From the NCBI GenBank assembly GCA_024229615.1, contig JAAESG010000404.1, positions 1 to 33,039 of the forward strand: 33,039 nt of DNA, read 5' to 3'. The notes under the pieces were generated by a model. It saw only the letters and a list, made by a program, of their open reading frames with translations, was not told the DNA's origin and ran no database searches. This document shows, in pieces, positions 33,014-33,039 of the stretch (position 1 is the stretch's first letter; each line of letters starts with the position of its first letter). Both the position numbers and the translations under genes were made by a program. This DNA is from Gammaproteobacteria bacterium. Its GTDB lineage: Bacteria > Pseudomonadota > Gammaproteobacteria > GCA-001735895.

Positions 33014-33039
33014 GTTGTGACTCCCACCGCAGTGGCAAC

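Overview
The window is about 33 kb of bacterial chromosome from a Gram-negative organism. Outer-membrane efflux components, a TolC-type protein, a PEP-CTERM-like protein and periplasmic signal peptides support this. Base composition is near 50% GC. The gene families (LysR regulators next to the genes they probably control, betaine/dimethylglycine/guanidino catabolism, a UspF-like protein) suggest a metabolically flexible, probably marine or host-associated gammaproteobacterium. That placement is inference; there is no rRNA or ribosomal marker here. I found no tRNA, rRNA, CRISPR array or intact transposase.

Region 1 (1-1567) holds the 3' end of a LysR gene and a secreted PEP-CTERM-like protein with a clear terminator. 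Region 2 (1568-10914) is an envelope/efflux block. A minus-strand adaptor-RND pair with ATGA overlap faces, across pseudogene debris, a plus-strand series: a periplasmic protein made of eleven exact nonapeptide repeats, a CPFC thioredoxin-fold protein, a TolC-like channel and a second adaptor, followed by a UspF-like protein. The RND operon and the repeat protein carry near-identical dyad operators (TATATTAG-N6-CTAATAYA) placed the same way over their -10 boxes, so they look like one regulon. This is the most interesting system in the window.

Region 3 (10941-19207) concerns nitrogen-rich small molecules: a cupin, an amidinotransferase-fold hydrolase, a DAO-type oxidoreductase, a guanidinobutyrase/agmatinase-type ureohydrolase, a creatininase-family protein and an SRPBCC protein, with a rhomboid protease and a DUF2478-like protein between them. 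Region 4 (19533-24660) is a MttB-family methyltransferase plus dimethylglycine-dehydrogenase-like operon, divergent from a LysR gene with a perfect T-N11-A box between them. Region 5 (24779-29437) has an unrecognised 384-aa protein and an aminotransferase/2-hydroxyacid dehydrogenase operon divergent from another LysR gene.

Region 6 (29724-33039) is a patchwork: an orphan HEPN-like protein, a small beta-barrel-like protein, 3' fragments of an ectoine-synthase-like and an isopropylmalate-dehydrogenase-like gene joined at their broken ends, an orphan ParA, a small unknown gene and a perfect 17-bp inverted repeat at the edge. At least five broken genes lie in the window, so its accessory parts are actively decaying. 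Several long inverted repeats lie between genes.
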